DNA of 64,000 bases from Bdellovibrionales bacterium (GTDB lineage Bacteria > Bdellovibrionota > UBA1018), in the NCBI GenBank assembly GCA_018266355.1, contig JAFEAP010000013.1, positions 62,001 through 126,000 of the forward strand, read 5' to 3'. Of this stretch, positions 26,440-34,940 are shown in pieces. Under the pieces are notes generated by a model. It was not told where the DNA came from. It was given only the letters and a program-made list of their open reading frames with translations, and searched no databases. Within the stretch, counting starts at the first letter, position 1; every line of letters begins with the position of its first letter. The position numbers and the translations under genes were made by a program.

Positions 26440-28059
26440 TTAAGCCACTTCGCCCTGGGAACCATCTCCGCCGCCCGCGGCCGCGGCGGCGGCCGCCGCT
26501 TGGCGCATGAGCTTGCGTTTATCGAGTCCGTACTTCTCGACCTTCATGATCAGGCCCGCGCGGGAAATCCCGAGCTCCTTCGCGAGGCGGGACTTGTTCC
26601 ATCCCGTACGCTTCAGGCCTTCCTTGATCATGGTCATCTCGAGTTCTTCGAGCGCGTCCTTCAGCTTGCCCGCGACGCGGACGCCCTGGACCTTCGCGTT
26701 TTCGCCGTGGTCGCGAATCCTCGCCGAGAGGAGTTCCGGGCCGACCATCTTGTCTTCGCCCGCGAGGACGATCAGGCGCTCGACTTCGTTCTCGAGCTCC
26801 CGGATGTTACCCGGCCACGGGTAGTCGTAGATCTTCTCGAGCGAACGCTTCGAGAGCTGCTTGAGCGGCATTTCCTTCTCTTTGCAGCCGCGCGAGAGGA
26901 AGTGGTCGATGAGGACCGGGATGTCTTCCTTGCGATCGCGGAGCGGCGGAACGACGAGGTTGATCACGTTGATCCGGTAGTAAAGATCTTCCCGGAACGT
27001 GCCTTCTTCGATCATTTCCTTCAGGTTCTTGTTCGTCGCGGCGAGCACCCGGACGTCGACCTTCTTCTGGTCGGTCGAGCCGACCGGAGTCAGCGTGCCT
27101 TCCTGGAGGACGCGGAGGAGCTTCACCTGCATCGTCGGGCTCATATCCCCGATTTCGTCGAGGAAGAGGGTCCCGCGGTGCGCGACTTCGAAGAGACCCT
27201 TCTTGTCGCGGACGGCGCCGGTGAACGAGCCCTTCATGTGACCGAAGAGTTCGGAGTCGAGGAGGTTCTCGTTGAAGGCCGAGCAGTTCACGGTGACGAA
27301 CGGCATGTCCTTGCGCGAGGAATTGTAGTGGATCGCCTTCGCGATCAGTTCCTTACCGGTCCCGTTCTCCCCGTTGATGAGGACGGTGGACTCGGAGGAC
27401 TTGATCTTCTCGAGCATCGTGTAGAGCTCTTGCATCGGCTTCGACTTGCCGATCATGTTCGAGTACGAGTAGCGGTTGCCCACTTCGCTCGTGAGGGCTT
27501 CGATGCGCTCTTGGCGCTTCGCGATCTCGGTGTGATAAGTGACGATTTCTTCGGCGACGAGGTCGACGAGTTCGCCCAGATATTTCCGCTCGCCGTCGCC
27601 GAGGACGCGAAGTTTCGCGAAGGCGGCTTCGAACGCCGACCAGTCCCCGCCCCATTCTTCGATCGACTTCTTCACGTTCGCGGCCTCCGCCGGCGAGATC
27701 GCGCGGTCGAGGTAGCAAAACGCGTAGACCGAACCGTGGAAGTCGTTGCCGCGCGCGATGCGGGAAACGATGACGTTCACGGTACCGCACGGGCCCTTCG
27801 CGACGAAGCCCTTCTTTTCGGACTTGAGCGCCTGCTCGTTCAGCTCGGCGACGTGCTTGAAGAACTGCTCGCGGGTCTTCTCGCGAACGTATTCGCGGGC
27901 GAGCGGGTTCTTCCAATCTCGGGACTTGTCGTTCGGATCGAAGTTACGGACCACGCCGCGCTCGTCGACGAAGAACACCTCGGTGGAAAACCACTGCGTG
28001 AGAATCGTCTGCAGCTTACGAATGACGTGGATGTGTTTCAGTTCTTCCCAATTAATCAT
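26440..28059 (-). CDS. Sigma-54-dependent transcriptional activator (AAA+, Fis-type HTH)
   Basis: 539 residues; ATG at 28059 with GGAGGGA upstream. The N-terminal sensor (about 1-180) is not a receiver; its 'GPCGTVNVIVSRIA' and 'GSVYAFCYLDRAIS' strands resemble a PocR/GAF-like ligand domain, uncertain. AAA+ core: Walker A 'GENGTGKE' (230-237), sigma-54 loop 'GSFTGA' (277-282; the consensus is GAFTGA), Walker B 'LFLDEIGD' (298-305), arginine-finger region 'FREDLYYRINV'. The C-terminal Fis-type helix-turn-helix is 'NKSRLAKELGISRAGLIMKV', followed by a poly-Ala stretch. It activates RpoN promoters; its targets are not evident here. Confidence 0.9.
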   Translation of the reverse strand: MINWEELKHIHVIRKLQTILTQWFSTEVFFVDERGVVRNFDPNDKSRDWKNPLAREYVREKTREQFFKHVAELNEQALKSEKKGFVAKGPCGTVNVIVSRIARGNDFHGSVYAFCYLDRAISPAEAANVKKSIEEWGGDWSAFEAAFAKLRVLGDGERKYLGELVDLVAEEIVTYHTEIAKRQERIEALTSEVGNRYSYSNMIGKSKPMQELYTMLEKIKSSESTVLINGENGTGKELIAKAIHYNSSRKDMPFVTVNCSAFNENLLDSELFGHMKGSFTGAVRDKKGLFEVAHRGTLFLDEIGDMSPTMQVKLLRVLQEGTLTPVGSTDQKKVDVRVLAATNKNLKEMIEEGTFREDLYYRINVINLVVPPLRDRKEDIPVLIDHFLSRGCKEKEMPLKQLSKRSLEKIYDYPWPGNIRELENEVERLIVLAGEDKMVGPELLSARIRDHGENAKVQGVRVAGKLKDALEELEMTMIKEGLKRTGWNKSRLAKELGISRAGLIMKVEKYGLDKRKLMRQAAAAAAAAGGGDGSQGEVA

Positions 28060-28396
28060 CGATTCTTCCCTCCGAAGTGGGCGCGACACGAATGGATACA
28101 GCCAAACAACTCTGCGGGTTCGGAGCTCTACCGATCGGCTCACCGACCCTTAGATTCACCAATCCCTGTACTGCATATCGGATGAATTTGCTCAACCATT
28201 AGACGCTATGCGTTGATTTCCTCGACAGCTCCAATTCTGTCTGGAAAACGAACAGTTAGGTTCCTGATCAATTGTTAAGTCGAAGAATGGAACGCGATAT
28301 TCGAGGCTTAAAACCGGATCGTCAGGATTCTGTCGGCACTCTTCCCCTTCGCGCGCATTCATCCTATCGTCACGGGAATCCCCGAGAGGAAAACCC
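28060..28396. other. 337-nt divergent spacer
   Basis: This is the region between the sigma-54 activator (minus) and the exported phosphatase (plus). It is more AT-rich than the surrounding genes, as expected of a divergent promoter region. I found no convincing -35/-10 pair, no sigma-54 (-24/-12) site, no tRNA and no coding frame. Only the ribosome sites next to the two starts are evident. Confidence 0.5.
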
Positions 28397-28951
28397 ATGA
28401 CCCGATTCGCTCGTCTGCGGCCGCTTATCGTCACCTCCGCTCTCTTGGCCTCGTTCTCCGCCTTCGCCCTGCCCCCGGCGTTCAAATCCGTTACTCCGAA
28501 TATCTACCGCGGCGGCCGCCCGACGGTGGGCGACCTTCGCCAACTCGCGCGGATGGGCGTCGGCCTGATCGTGAACCTCGAGAACGTGCCGGACGTCGTG
28601 CGCGCCGAAGCGCGCGAAGCGAACTCCCTCGGGATCCGCGAATTGAATATCCCGCTCGACGCGAGCGTCGAGCCGAAGGACGCCGAGATCGACCGCGCCG
28701 TGCGCGAACTTCGCTCGACGGGCACCGGAAAAGTCTACGTCCACTGCCAGCGCGGCCAGGACCGCACGGGCGTCGTCGTAGCCTTCTACCGCATGCAAGT
28801 CGGTCGCTGGACGCCGAAGCGCGCTTACCGGGAAATGATGGATAGCGGTTTCAGCCGGAAGTACGCGAAGCCGCTCGAAGACTACTTCCGCGCCCGCACC
28901 GGATACCAAGGGAACTTCGTTCCGTTCGAAGCGGCCGTCTGGAAAGACTAG
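28397..28951 (+). CDS. Exported dual-specificity/tyrosine phosphatase-like protein
   Basis: 184 residues; ATG at 28397 with GAGAGGA upstream. Signal peptide at 1-24 ending 'SFSAFA'. The CX5R signature is 'HCQRGQDRTG' at 116-125, with catalytic Cys117 and Arg123. Upstream 'YRGGRPTVGDLRQLARMGVG' and 'IVNLENVP' match the fold of small bacterial/plant atypical DSPs (the Siw14/PFA-DSP and DUF442-like group). A general acid Asp may be in 'IPLDASVEP'. It should remove phosphate from Tyr/Ser/Thr or inositol phosphates, outside the cytoplasm. Its stop overlaps the convergent small membrane gene. Confidence 0.85.
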   Translation: MTRFARLRPLIVTSALLASFSAFALPPAFKSVTPNIYRGGRPTVGDLRQLARMGVGLIVNLENVPDVVRAEAREANSLGIRELNIPLDASVEPKDAEIDRAVRELRSTGTGKVYVHCQRGQDRTGVVVAFYRMQVGRWTPKRAYREMMDSGFSRKYAKPLEDYFRARTGYQGNFVPFEAAVWKD

Positions 28952-29211
28952 CGCTCCCGGTTGAAGAGAAAAAACGCGTAGACGATCGCCGGCGGCGCCG
29001 CCGTGACCAGAAGCACGAAAAAGAGTCCGTCGCGCTCGGCGGAATAACCGCCCGCGAGGTAGACGCCGACGAGGAGCGCGAGCCCCGCGATCGCGTGCAC
29101 GCGGGGCGGGAGTTTCCATCCCCGACGATGGAGGATCGCGACCGCCGCGCCGAGCGCGAAAACGAGGACCGCGACGTGGAGGAAATTCACCGGACGGAGC
29201 GCGGATTCCAT
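28948..29211 (-). CDS. Small three-span membrane protein, unknown
   Basis: 87 residues; ATG at 29211, 4 nt after the stop of the TlpA gene. Three hydrophobic segments are seen at about 10-28, 38-55 and 62-83 ('GLFFVLLVTAAPPAIVYAFF'). There is no recognised family and no catalytic motif. The tight spacing suggests co-transcription with the thioredoxin gene; a helper role in membrane redox chemistry is possible but unsupported by motif. Confidence 0.6.
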   Translation of the reverse strand: MESALRPVNFLHVAVLVFALGAAVAILHRRGWKLPPRVHAIAGLALLVGVYLAGGYSAERDGLFFVLLVTAAPPAIVYAFFLFNRER

Positions 29212-29215
29212 GCGG

Positions 29216-29851
29216 TCAGGTGCCCGGGGCCTTCGGCAAGGAATTGAAGCGACTCGCGCTTTCGATGCCTTCGAGGACCGAGTCGCCCCACTTTCCGCTC
29301 CATTCCTGGGCTCCGATCCATTTCGCGGCGAGGCCTCCGTCGCGCAGGACGAGGTAGGTCTCCGGGAACTGGTACGATCCGAACGCGTCGGAAACCTTCG
29401 CCTCCGGATCGAGCACGAGCGTGACGTTTTCCGGGAGCGTTTCTTCCTTCACGACCGAATGGGCTTTTTCCCAGGTCTGGTCCTGACTGACGAGGAGCCA
29501 GTGGATCGCCCGTCCCGATTTATCCTTCGGGAGTTTTTTCGCCGCGCCGAGGATCTCCGGGATCTCCGGCAGGCACGGTGGACACCAACTCGCCCAGAAG
29601 TGCACGACGACGATTTCGTCCTTCCAGTCGGAAAGTTTCACGGCCTTCCCGTCCGCGCGATTCAACGTGAAATCCGGCGCGCGTTTCGCTCCGTTCGCGG
29701 GCGGGTTATCCATGCTGGCCCGGTAGCCCGATTTGTAATAACCGCTGACCGCGAGAATGAGGACGACGACGATGCCGAGAACGAGATTCAATCGTTTCAC
29801 GTAAGGGTGCCTCGCCGATTCGGCCTGGAGGTCGGTTTGGAATTTGGACAC
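29216..29851 (-). CDS. TlpA-like membrane-anchored thiol-disulfide oxidoreductase
   Basis: 211 residues from GTG 29851. N-terminal anchor at about 22-41 ('LNLVLGIVVVLILAVSGYY'). The thioredoxin-like domain follows: 'APDFTLNRADGKAVKLSDWK', active site 'FWASWCPPCLPEIP' (CxxC), 'LVSQDQTWEKA' and the cis-Pro region 'YQFPETYLVLRDG'. It acts in the periplasm and usually keeps thiols reduced for cytochrome c maturation or similar. A cytochrome c-type lipoprotein is encoded 4 kb away, but a link is only suggestive. Confidence 0.88.
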   Translation of the reverse strand: MSKFQTDLQAESARHPYVKRLNLVLGIVVVLILAVSGYYKSGYRASMDNPPANGAKRAPDFTLNRADGKAVKLSDWKDEIVVVHFWASWCPPCLPEIPEILGAAKKLPKDKSGRAIHWLLVSQDQTWEKAHSVVKEETLPENVTLVLDPEAKVSDAFGSYQFPETYLVLRDGGLAAKWIGAQEWSGKWGDSVLEGIESASRFNSLPKAPGT

Positions 29852-29979
29852 GAGTCCATGCTAACGCCGAACCGCGTTCGCGCACAGTTCCCAGTTCGGC
29901 GCCAAATTAACGCCGTTTCGCCTTCGATATACGCGACCTGAGCGCCTAGGAACCCATAAAACGGGGCTTTCCCGGCGAT

Positions 29980-30009
29980 TTGCGCTTTTTTATCGAATAC
30001 TCCTATAAT
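29980..30009 (+). promoter_or_regulatory. Promoter with perfect -10, leaderless layout
   Basis: TTGCGC, an 18-base spacer, then a perfect TATAAT ending at 30009. The ATG of the HNH gene begins six bases later and no Shine-Dalgarno lies between, so transcription should start at or within a base or two of the start codon. Confidence 0.6.
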
Positions 30010-30014
30010 TAAGC

Positions 30015-30572
30015 ATGGGCCACGCCCTCGTACTGAACGCCAGTTTCGAACCCTTACAGATCGTCACTTGGCAACGTGCGATTCAGCTTCTTTTCCAAGG
30101 CAAAGTCGAAGTCATCGAAGAATCGGAAAAGGAAGTTCGCACCGTTCGTTTGACCATTCGCGTGCCCGCCGTGCTTCGGCTCCTCGAGTACATCCCGCTC
30201 AAGAAACGGAAGCAGATCGTCCGTTTCTCGCGCACGAACGTTTTCATCCGTGACGAACACCGCTGCCAATACTGCGGGAACCGATTCCTGAAATCCCACC
30301 TCACGCTCGACCACGTCATGCCCGTCGTCCAGGGCGGAGGGAAGAGCTGGGAGAACATCGTTACCGCCTGCAAGCCCTGCAATCAGAAAAAGGGCGGGCG
30401 TACCCCGAACCAGGCGAAGATGAACCTGATCCGAACGCCGTTCCGGCCGACCTGGCTGCCGGCGACCGCGATCCGCATGACCGTCTCGAAGACGCCGGAT
30501 CGATGGAAAATCTACTTGAATCTCCTTCGCGAAGAGTCGAAGGACGACAAAGACCTCGGCGACGGCGAGTAG
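30015..30572 (+). CDS. HNH endonuclease family protein
   Basis: 185 residues; ATG at 30015. Conserved opening 'LVLNASFEPLQIVTWQRAIQ' and 'GKVEVIEESEKEVRT', then the HNH domain: 'FIRDEHRCQYCGNRF' (zinc CxxC), 'LTLDHVMPVVQGGGKSWENI' (His-Asn core) and 'TACKPCNQKKGGRTP' (second CxxC). This is the widespread stand-alone HNH family with an unknown biological role, sometimes near restriction or defence genes; no such neighbours are here. The promoter suggests a leaderless mRNA. Confidence 0.87.
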   Translation: MGHALVLNASFEPLQIVTWQRAIQLLFQGKVEVIEESEKEVRTVRLTIRVPAVLRLLEYIPLKKRKQIVRFSRTNVFIRDEHRCQYCGNRFLKSHLTLDHVMPVVQGGGKSWENIVTACKPCNQKKGGRTPNQAKMNLIRTPFRPTWLPATAIRMTVSKTPDRWKIYLNLLREESKDDKDLGDGE

Positions 30573-30641
30573 GTTCGGAACGTACGGCATAGGCTCGCCG
30601 TTCCCGTGGCTTAGCGGAGCGAACTGTTCTAAGCTTTAATC

Positions 30642-31154
30642 GTGGCCGCACCGAAGGCAAAAACGAAGACCGACGAGTGGATCGACGGCGTCGTACTCAC
30701 GTACGGCGACCTGCTTTACGACCTCTGCCAGACGATCCTTTGGAGTCCGGCCGACGCCCCCGACGCCTACCGCTCGATCCTGCGCACCCTCGCGCGCCGG
30801 CCGAAGAACGAAAGGTTCCGCAAGTACGAGCGTCCGTGGATCCTCCAGATCGCGTTCCGCGAACTCCGCGGGATGAAGAGACGGAGTCCGCGCCTCCTGA
30901 CGCCCGCCGAGCAAGTCATGCTCGATTCGAACCCCGATCCGCGCGCGCGTCTCCGTTTCTTCGATTCCTATTTTCACCGCCTCCCGATCGAATCGCAGTG
31001 CCTGCTGATCCTGCGCGATAAATACGGCATCCCTGTTTCCGAGGTGGCGACCGTCCTCGAACTTCCCGAGGCGAGCGCCCGGCTCCAGCGTCTCCAGGCG
31101 CTCCGCATGCTCGAATCCTGGATTTACGGCGGGGGCGCGTATGGAACGGCATGA
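30642..31154 (+). CDS. ECF-like RNA polymerase sigma factor (divergent)
   Basis: 170 residues from GTG 30642. The C-terminal half resembles sigma region 4: 'LPIESQCLLILRDKYGIPVS EVATVLELPEAS' (about 120-152) with a helix-turn-helix pattern. Region 2 is short and weakly conserved ('LLYDLCQTILWSPADAPDAY', 'ERPWILQIAFRELRGMKRR'). It overlaps the downstream zinc-finger anti-sigma-like gene by 14 nt, the classic ECF/anti-sigma layout, which is the main support for the call. Confidence 0.65.
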   Translation: MAAPKAKTKTDEWIDGVVLTYGDLLYDLCQTILWSPADAPDAYRSILRTLARRPKNERFRKYERPWILQIAFRELRGMKRRSPRLLTPAEQVMLDSNPDPRARLRFFDSYFHRLPIESQCLLILRDKYGIPVSEVATVLELPEASARLQRLQALRMLESWIYGGGAYGTA

Positions 31155-32049
31155 TCGCGAGCGCGATTCGGATCCGCGGATCGGCTGTTTCGAGGTCCAG
31201 AACCGGATGACCGACGCCCTTGACGGGCTCCTCTCGCCGAAAATCCGGCACGCCTACGACGAGCACGTCTCCCATTGCCCGGATTGCCGGACCCAGGCCG
31301 AGCACCTGCGGGAGCTCCTCCGCGTCCTTCACCACCAGCCGCGCGCGACGATGCCGCTCGAGCTGCGCGAAGACCCGCTTTCGTTCCCGATTCGCCGGAT
31401 CCGTCGTTTCCTCGCGAATCCGCGAGCGGTTTGGAAGGACCTGCCCGTCGCCGTCCGTCTCCTCGTCGAAGGCGTCTCGATCGCGGCGGTCGTCGTGCTC
31501 GGGATCCGGCTCGGACCGGTCGCCCGCGAGATGTACGAGGCGCGGATGGAGAAACGGCTCCAGACCATGATCGCCGCCGAGGATTCCTCGACCCAGTCCG
31601 TCCCGCTCGCGCGCGGACGCATCGAGGCCGAAGACGGCGAGCCCGAAGAACTCGCGAGCTCCGAAGGCGATTCCGAAGGAGCCGATAATTCGGCCGGAGT
31701 CGAGGTGGATTCCGACGTTCAGGTCGGCAAGGCCGAGATCTGGCGATTCAACCTGAAAACCGACGCCCCGGCCATCGTGCGCGGACAGATCCTGAAAGCT
31801 TTGAAAGATACCGGCGTTCCCGCGGACACCCTCGGAATCGGCGGGGTCGAAGCCCCCGGCGGGATCCAGTTCGATCTCCTCGTTCCCCAAAGCGTGATCG
31901 CGCCGCTGAAAGCCCAGCTCGAGCACCTCGCGGGCAAGCCGAGCGAGAACCTTCCCTTCAGCGAAACCTTCACCTGGTACAAGAACCGCTCGAAGAAACC
32001 GATCCCGAACGGCATGAGCCGCGTCGTGATTTGGCTCTCCCAGATCTAG
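31141..32049 (+). CDS. Zinc-finger, single-span anti-sigma factor-like protein
   Basis: 302 residues; ATG at 31141, overlapping the sigma-like gene. The N-terminal zf-HC2 pattern is 'CFEVQNRMTDALDGLLS...H-x3-C-P-x-C' with 'HVSHCPDCR' near residues 41-49. One membrane span lies near 107-122 ('VSIAAVVVLGIRLG'), then an acidic Glu/Ser-rich linker and a periplasmic C-terminal domain of about 110 residues ('LKDTGVPADTLGIGGVEAPG'). The layout of cytoplasmic zinc finger, span and outer sensor domain is that of anti-sigma factors that hold an ECF sigma until an envelope signal arrives. Confidence 0.72.
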   Translation: MERHDRERDSDPRIGCFEVQNRMTDALDGLLSPKIRHAYDEHVSHCPDCRTQAEHLRELLRVLHHQPRATMPLELREDPLSFPIRRIRRFLANPRAVWKDLPVAVRLLVEGVSIAAVVVLGIRLGPVAREMYEARMEKRLQTMIAAEDSSTQSVPLARGRIEAEDGEPEELASSEGDSEGADNSAGVEVDSDVQVGKAEIWRFNLKTDAPAIVRGQILKALKDTGVPADTLGIGGVEAPGGIQFDLLVPQSVIAPLKAQLEHLAGKPSENLPFSETFTWYKNRSKKPIPNGMSRVVIWLSQI

Positions 32050-32052
32050 GGA

Positions 32053-33330
32053 CTACTTCGATTCGGTGACGGAGCCGATGTCCTTCATGAAGTCCTCGAG
32101 ATCGTAATTGAGATACCGCGAGTTCTTCATCTCCGGCGGACGCTGAACGGTTTCCTCGTCGCCGTAGGTCTTCATGCCGCTCGGAGCGCGGGCACCGTTA
32201 CCGCCGGCGCCGACACGGACGTCTTGGGCGGATCCGGCCGCCCCGTTCGACGCCTGGTTCGTGATCACCGGCGCACCGGACAGTCCCGGCGTCGGCTTCG
32301 CCTTCGGGTCCTTGCCCGCCGGGGTCCGGTCGGAAGTCGTTTCCGGTTTCTTCGCGCTATCCTCGAGCTTCGAGTTCAGCACCGACCGCGCCTGAGTGAT
32401 GGAGTCGTAAGTGATCTTGTCGTCGGTCTTGAGGGTCTTCGAAGGCGCGATGACTTTCGCGTGCTCGACGACCTTCCCGTCTTTGGCGTCCTTGGCATAA
32501 TCCTGGACGGTCTTCACGGCCTTGTCGTATTTCGCGTCGGTCAGACGCTTATCGACTCCGCTCGGAGCTCCGTCGTCGTTCCGCTTCAGCATGTTCAACC
32601 GATAGGTCGTGTCGTCGTCGCGGTAAGGGTTCCCGCTCACCGTCTTCGGCAGGAACTCGAGAAACTTCGCCTTCGGATTGCTCACGACGAGGTCCTGACT
32701 CCATTTCTGAATCTCACCGGCGGAATACTTCGATCCGTTCGCCTTGAGTTTGCCCTTCAGGTAGGAGTCCTCGAGCTGCGAAAGCGTCGGGATTTCCGGC
32801 ATGTACGGAAGCGCGTTTTCCCCGGTCGCGTAGGTCACCACCGTTTCGTTCGCGACGGAGCCGTCGGTTTTTCGGCCCGAAGTGAGTCGCGCGATCGCGT
32901 CCTTCGTCTCGCCGAGCGACTGGTAGATTTCCCGGAGGGCGAGGCCGCTGAACTGCTGATAACGCGTGTAACAGTCCTTCAAATCTTCGTCGGCAGTCTT
33001 GCAAAACGGACCGAGCGCGATTCGCGCGTTCGTCTTGTCGGCGTCCTGACTGCTTTGGACCGCGTCGCCGATCTTCTGGGTCTTCGTGATCATGTAAAGG
33101 GCCTGCAAGTTCAGGTTGTCGACCGCGCGGTGATAACGGCAGGCCATTCCGCAGGTCGCTTCCGACTCCTGACGCCAGTCGGTCGGCGCGGGGCGCGGGC
33201 TCGACGCGGCGGACGGCGAAGACTGGAGCCCCACGGAGCGGTTCATATCGCCTTCTCCGCCGGCGAAAGCCGGCAGGACGAGCGAAAGGCCGAGGGCGAT
33301 GGAAATTCGGGACGCACTTCGCATGTTCAC
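32053..33330 (-). CDS. Exported protein of unknown family, low-complexity C-terminus
   Basis: About 425 residues from GTG 33330; ATG 33324, two codons in, is an equal choice. Signal peptide at about 1-24 ('ISIALGLSLVLPAFAG'). Four Cys in the first 120 residues ('ATCGMACRYH', 'GPFCKTADEDLKDCY') may form disulfides. The middle is helical and charged; the last 120 residues are Pro/Gly/Ala/Ser/Asn-rich with a short acidic end. No domain is recognised. It is convergent with the anti-sigma gene, 3 nt apart. Confidence 0.68.
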   Translation of the reverse strand: MNMRSASRISIALGLSLVLPAFAGGEGDMNRSVGLQSSPSAASSPRPAPTDWRQESEATCGMACRYHRAVDNLNLQALYMITKTQKIGDAVQSSQDADKTNARIALGPFCKTADEDLKDCYTRYQQFSGLALREIYQSLGETKDAIARLTSGRKTDGSVANETVVTYATGENALPYMPEIPTLSQLEDSYLKGKLKANGSKYSAGEIQKWSQDLVVSNPKAKFLEFLPKTVSGNPYRDDDTTYRLNMLKRNDDGAPSGVDKRLTDAKYDKAVKTVQDYAKDAKDGKVVEHAKVIAPSKTLKTDDKITYDSITQARSVLNSKLEDSAKKPETTSDRTPAGKDPKAKPTPGLSGAPVITNQASNGAAGSAQDVRVGAGGNGARAPSGMKTYGDEETVQRPPEMKNSRYLNYDLEDFMKDIGSVTESK

Positions 33331-33548
33331 GTATCGGTTTCCGAGGGAAGATCCCTCAGTTACTTAAAGAAGCAATCCCGGGGCCGAAGGAGCATGCTAA
33401 ATACCCCTCTTCTTTCGCGCACCTCGCTCGCGTCCGGAGCGGACCGTCCGTCGAACTTCTGAGCGGGGTGCCGATTTTCGGGGCCCGGGCGGTAGGTCAT
33501 ATTCGCCACATTCCAGAGCCGTCTAAACCGGCATAAACTCTTGGGTGG

Positions 33549-33568
33549 GGTTAGGGTTAGGGTTAGCG
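33549..33568. repeat. Short TTAGGG tandem repeat
   Basis: GG, TTAGGG twice and then TTAG in direct tandem, upstream of the cytochrome lipoprotein gene. The unit equals the vertebrate telomere hexamer, but at this length it may be chance or a regulatory direct repeat. Confidence 0.6.
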
Positions 33569-33585
33569 TATCTTTCGGGGGAAAT

Positions 33586-34782
33586 ATGAATACCACTTTC
33601 AAGCGCGGCGCGCTCGCCGCCGGCCTCGTGACTGCGATCGGGTTCAGCGCCGGCTGCCTTCAGAACACGGGCGTCGTCTCGAAGGACGGACTGCTCTCGA
33701 CGAGTTCCCAATCGCAGACCCAGCCCGCCGACGACGGGAACTTCCAAGTCGTCCCGGCCGGTTCCGCCTTCTCCGTGACCGGCGCCCAGAACGCCGCGAT
33801 CAACCTCGGCGCGAGTTCCGATCAGAGCTATTCGCTGCACACGGGCTCCTACTCCGGGTCTCTGAAAGTGACCATCGAGTACGATGAGATCCAGGACGTC
33901 GATAAGAAGTCCCAGATCTCCTTCGTCGCCTCCCCGAGCGTCTTCTCCGTCTCCCCGAACCAAAACTATGCCTTCAAGGTGACCTCGGCGGCGACCACGG
34001 CCGCCCCGGACGTCGCTCTTCACTACCACGTCGTCGTGCGCGAAGCCTCGGGCGCGGTCCGGAAGGAAACCCAGATGGAAACCGAGTTCGCCGTGAACCC
34101 GGTTTACGAAATCGTCATCAATCAGGGCGATGCGAAAAACGCAGTCCTATGGTCGACGGACCTCGTCAACGCCGGTACCGGCGTCGCGGCGAAGCAGCCC
34201 CAGTCCTTCATCAATCATGCGGCCGGCATCACCATCCGTTTCATCAACATGGATCCGAAGGGCCCGCACATCATCCACGGTTCGGGATTGATTCCGCACC
34301 AGAACACCTCGACCCGCCTACGTTCTCTGGCGGCGGGCGCCGTGAATCCGGCCGGTCAAACCTATATCGACGCGTACGAGGCGAAAATCACCTCGAAGAC
34401 CGCGAACGGCTCCGCGACGTACTACCTACACGACGCAGAATCGAGCGCGAAGGGCGGGAAGATCACGTTCAACATCGACCAAGCCACCGTGAAGCCGCCG
34501 GTCGTCGACCCGACGGCGACCTTCGCGAAGGTGAATGCGAACGTCCTCCAACCGAAGTGCGTCGGCTGCCACAGCGGCGGATCGCCGCAGGGCGGGATCG
34601 ACCTCTCGAGCTACGCGGCCGTCGTGAAACAAACCGTGATCTACGACCCGGCCTCGAGCGGCCTCTACACCTCGGTTCTTTCGAACGCGAGCCCGCTCAT
34701 GCCGCTCGGAGGATCGATGCTCTCGTCGACCGACCAGGACTTGATCAAGAACTGGATCATCAACGGCACTCCGAATAACTAG
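33586..34782 (+). CDS. Cytochrome c-type lipoprotein with degenerate cupredoxin-like domain
   Basis: 398 residues; ATG at 33586 with GGGGG upstream, preferred over an in-frame start 45 nt earlier. The lipobox 'FSAGC' gives lipidated Cys24. The N-terminal half has Ig-like strands. A middle region (about 195-305) resembles a cupredoxin: 'GITIRFINMDPKGPHIIHGS' and 'ATYYLHDAESSAKGGKITFN', but the usual copper Cys (YYCxxH) is replaced. The C-terminal domain has the haem motif 'CVGCH' at 325-329 and ends like small c-type cytochromes ('LMPLGGSMLSSTDQDLIKNW'). It is probably an envelope electron carrier; partner unknown. Confidence 0.78.
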   Translation: MNTTFKRGALAAGLVTAIGFSAGCLQNTGVVSKDGLLSTSSQSQTQPADDGNFQVVPAGSAFSVTGAQNAAINLGASSDQSYSLHTGSYSGSLKVTIEYDEIQDVDKKSQISFVASPSVFSVSPNQNYAFKVTSAATTAAPDVALHYHVVVREASGAVRKETQMETEFAVNPVYEIVINQGDAKNAVLWSTDLVNAGTGVAAKQPQSFINHAAGITIRFINMDPKGPHIIHGSGLIPHQNTSTRLRSLAAGAVNPAGQTYIDAYEAKITSKTANGSATYYLHDAESSAKGGKITFNIDQATVKPPVVDPTATFAKVNANVLQPKCVGCHSGGSPQGGIDLSSYAAVVKQTVIYDPASSGLYTSVLSNASPLMPLGGSMLSSTDQDLIKNWIINGTPNN

Positions 34783-34940
34783 CGACGTCCGCGAGGACGC
34801 CGTCGGCTGAAAGGTCCGAAGGGGCGCCCGCTCGCGAGAATACGCGATTTGAACCTGTATCCAGGCTGGCCACGATATCGGAAGTCTCTGCGACAGTACC
34901 GCCCTTTGTTCAGAACGGATCTGAACAGGATGGTTCGAAA

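Noticed and set aside
26395..28185. 596-residue plus-strand frame opposite the sigma-54 activator
   Set aside because: Shadow frame; the minus strand encodes a complete AAA+ activator.
28060..28396. Sigma-54 promoter in front of the exported phosphatase
   Set aside because: A GGCAC-like string near 28345 lacks the TTGC part at the right spacing.
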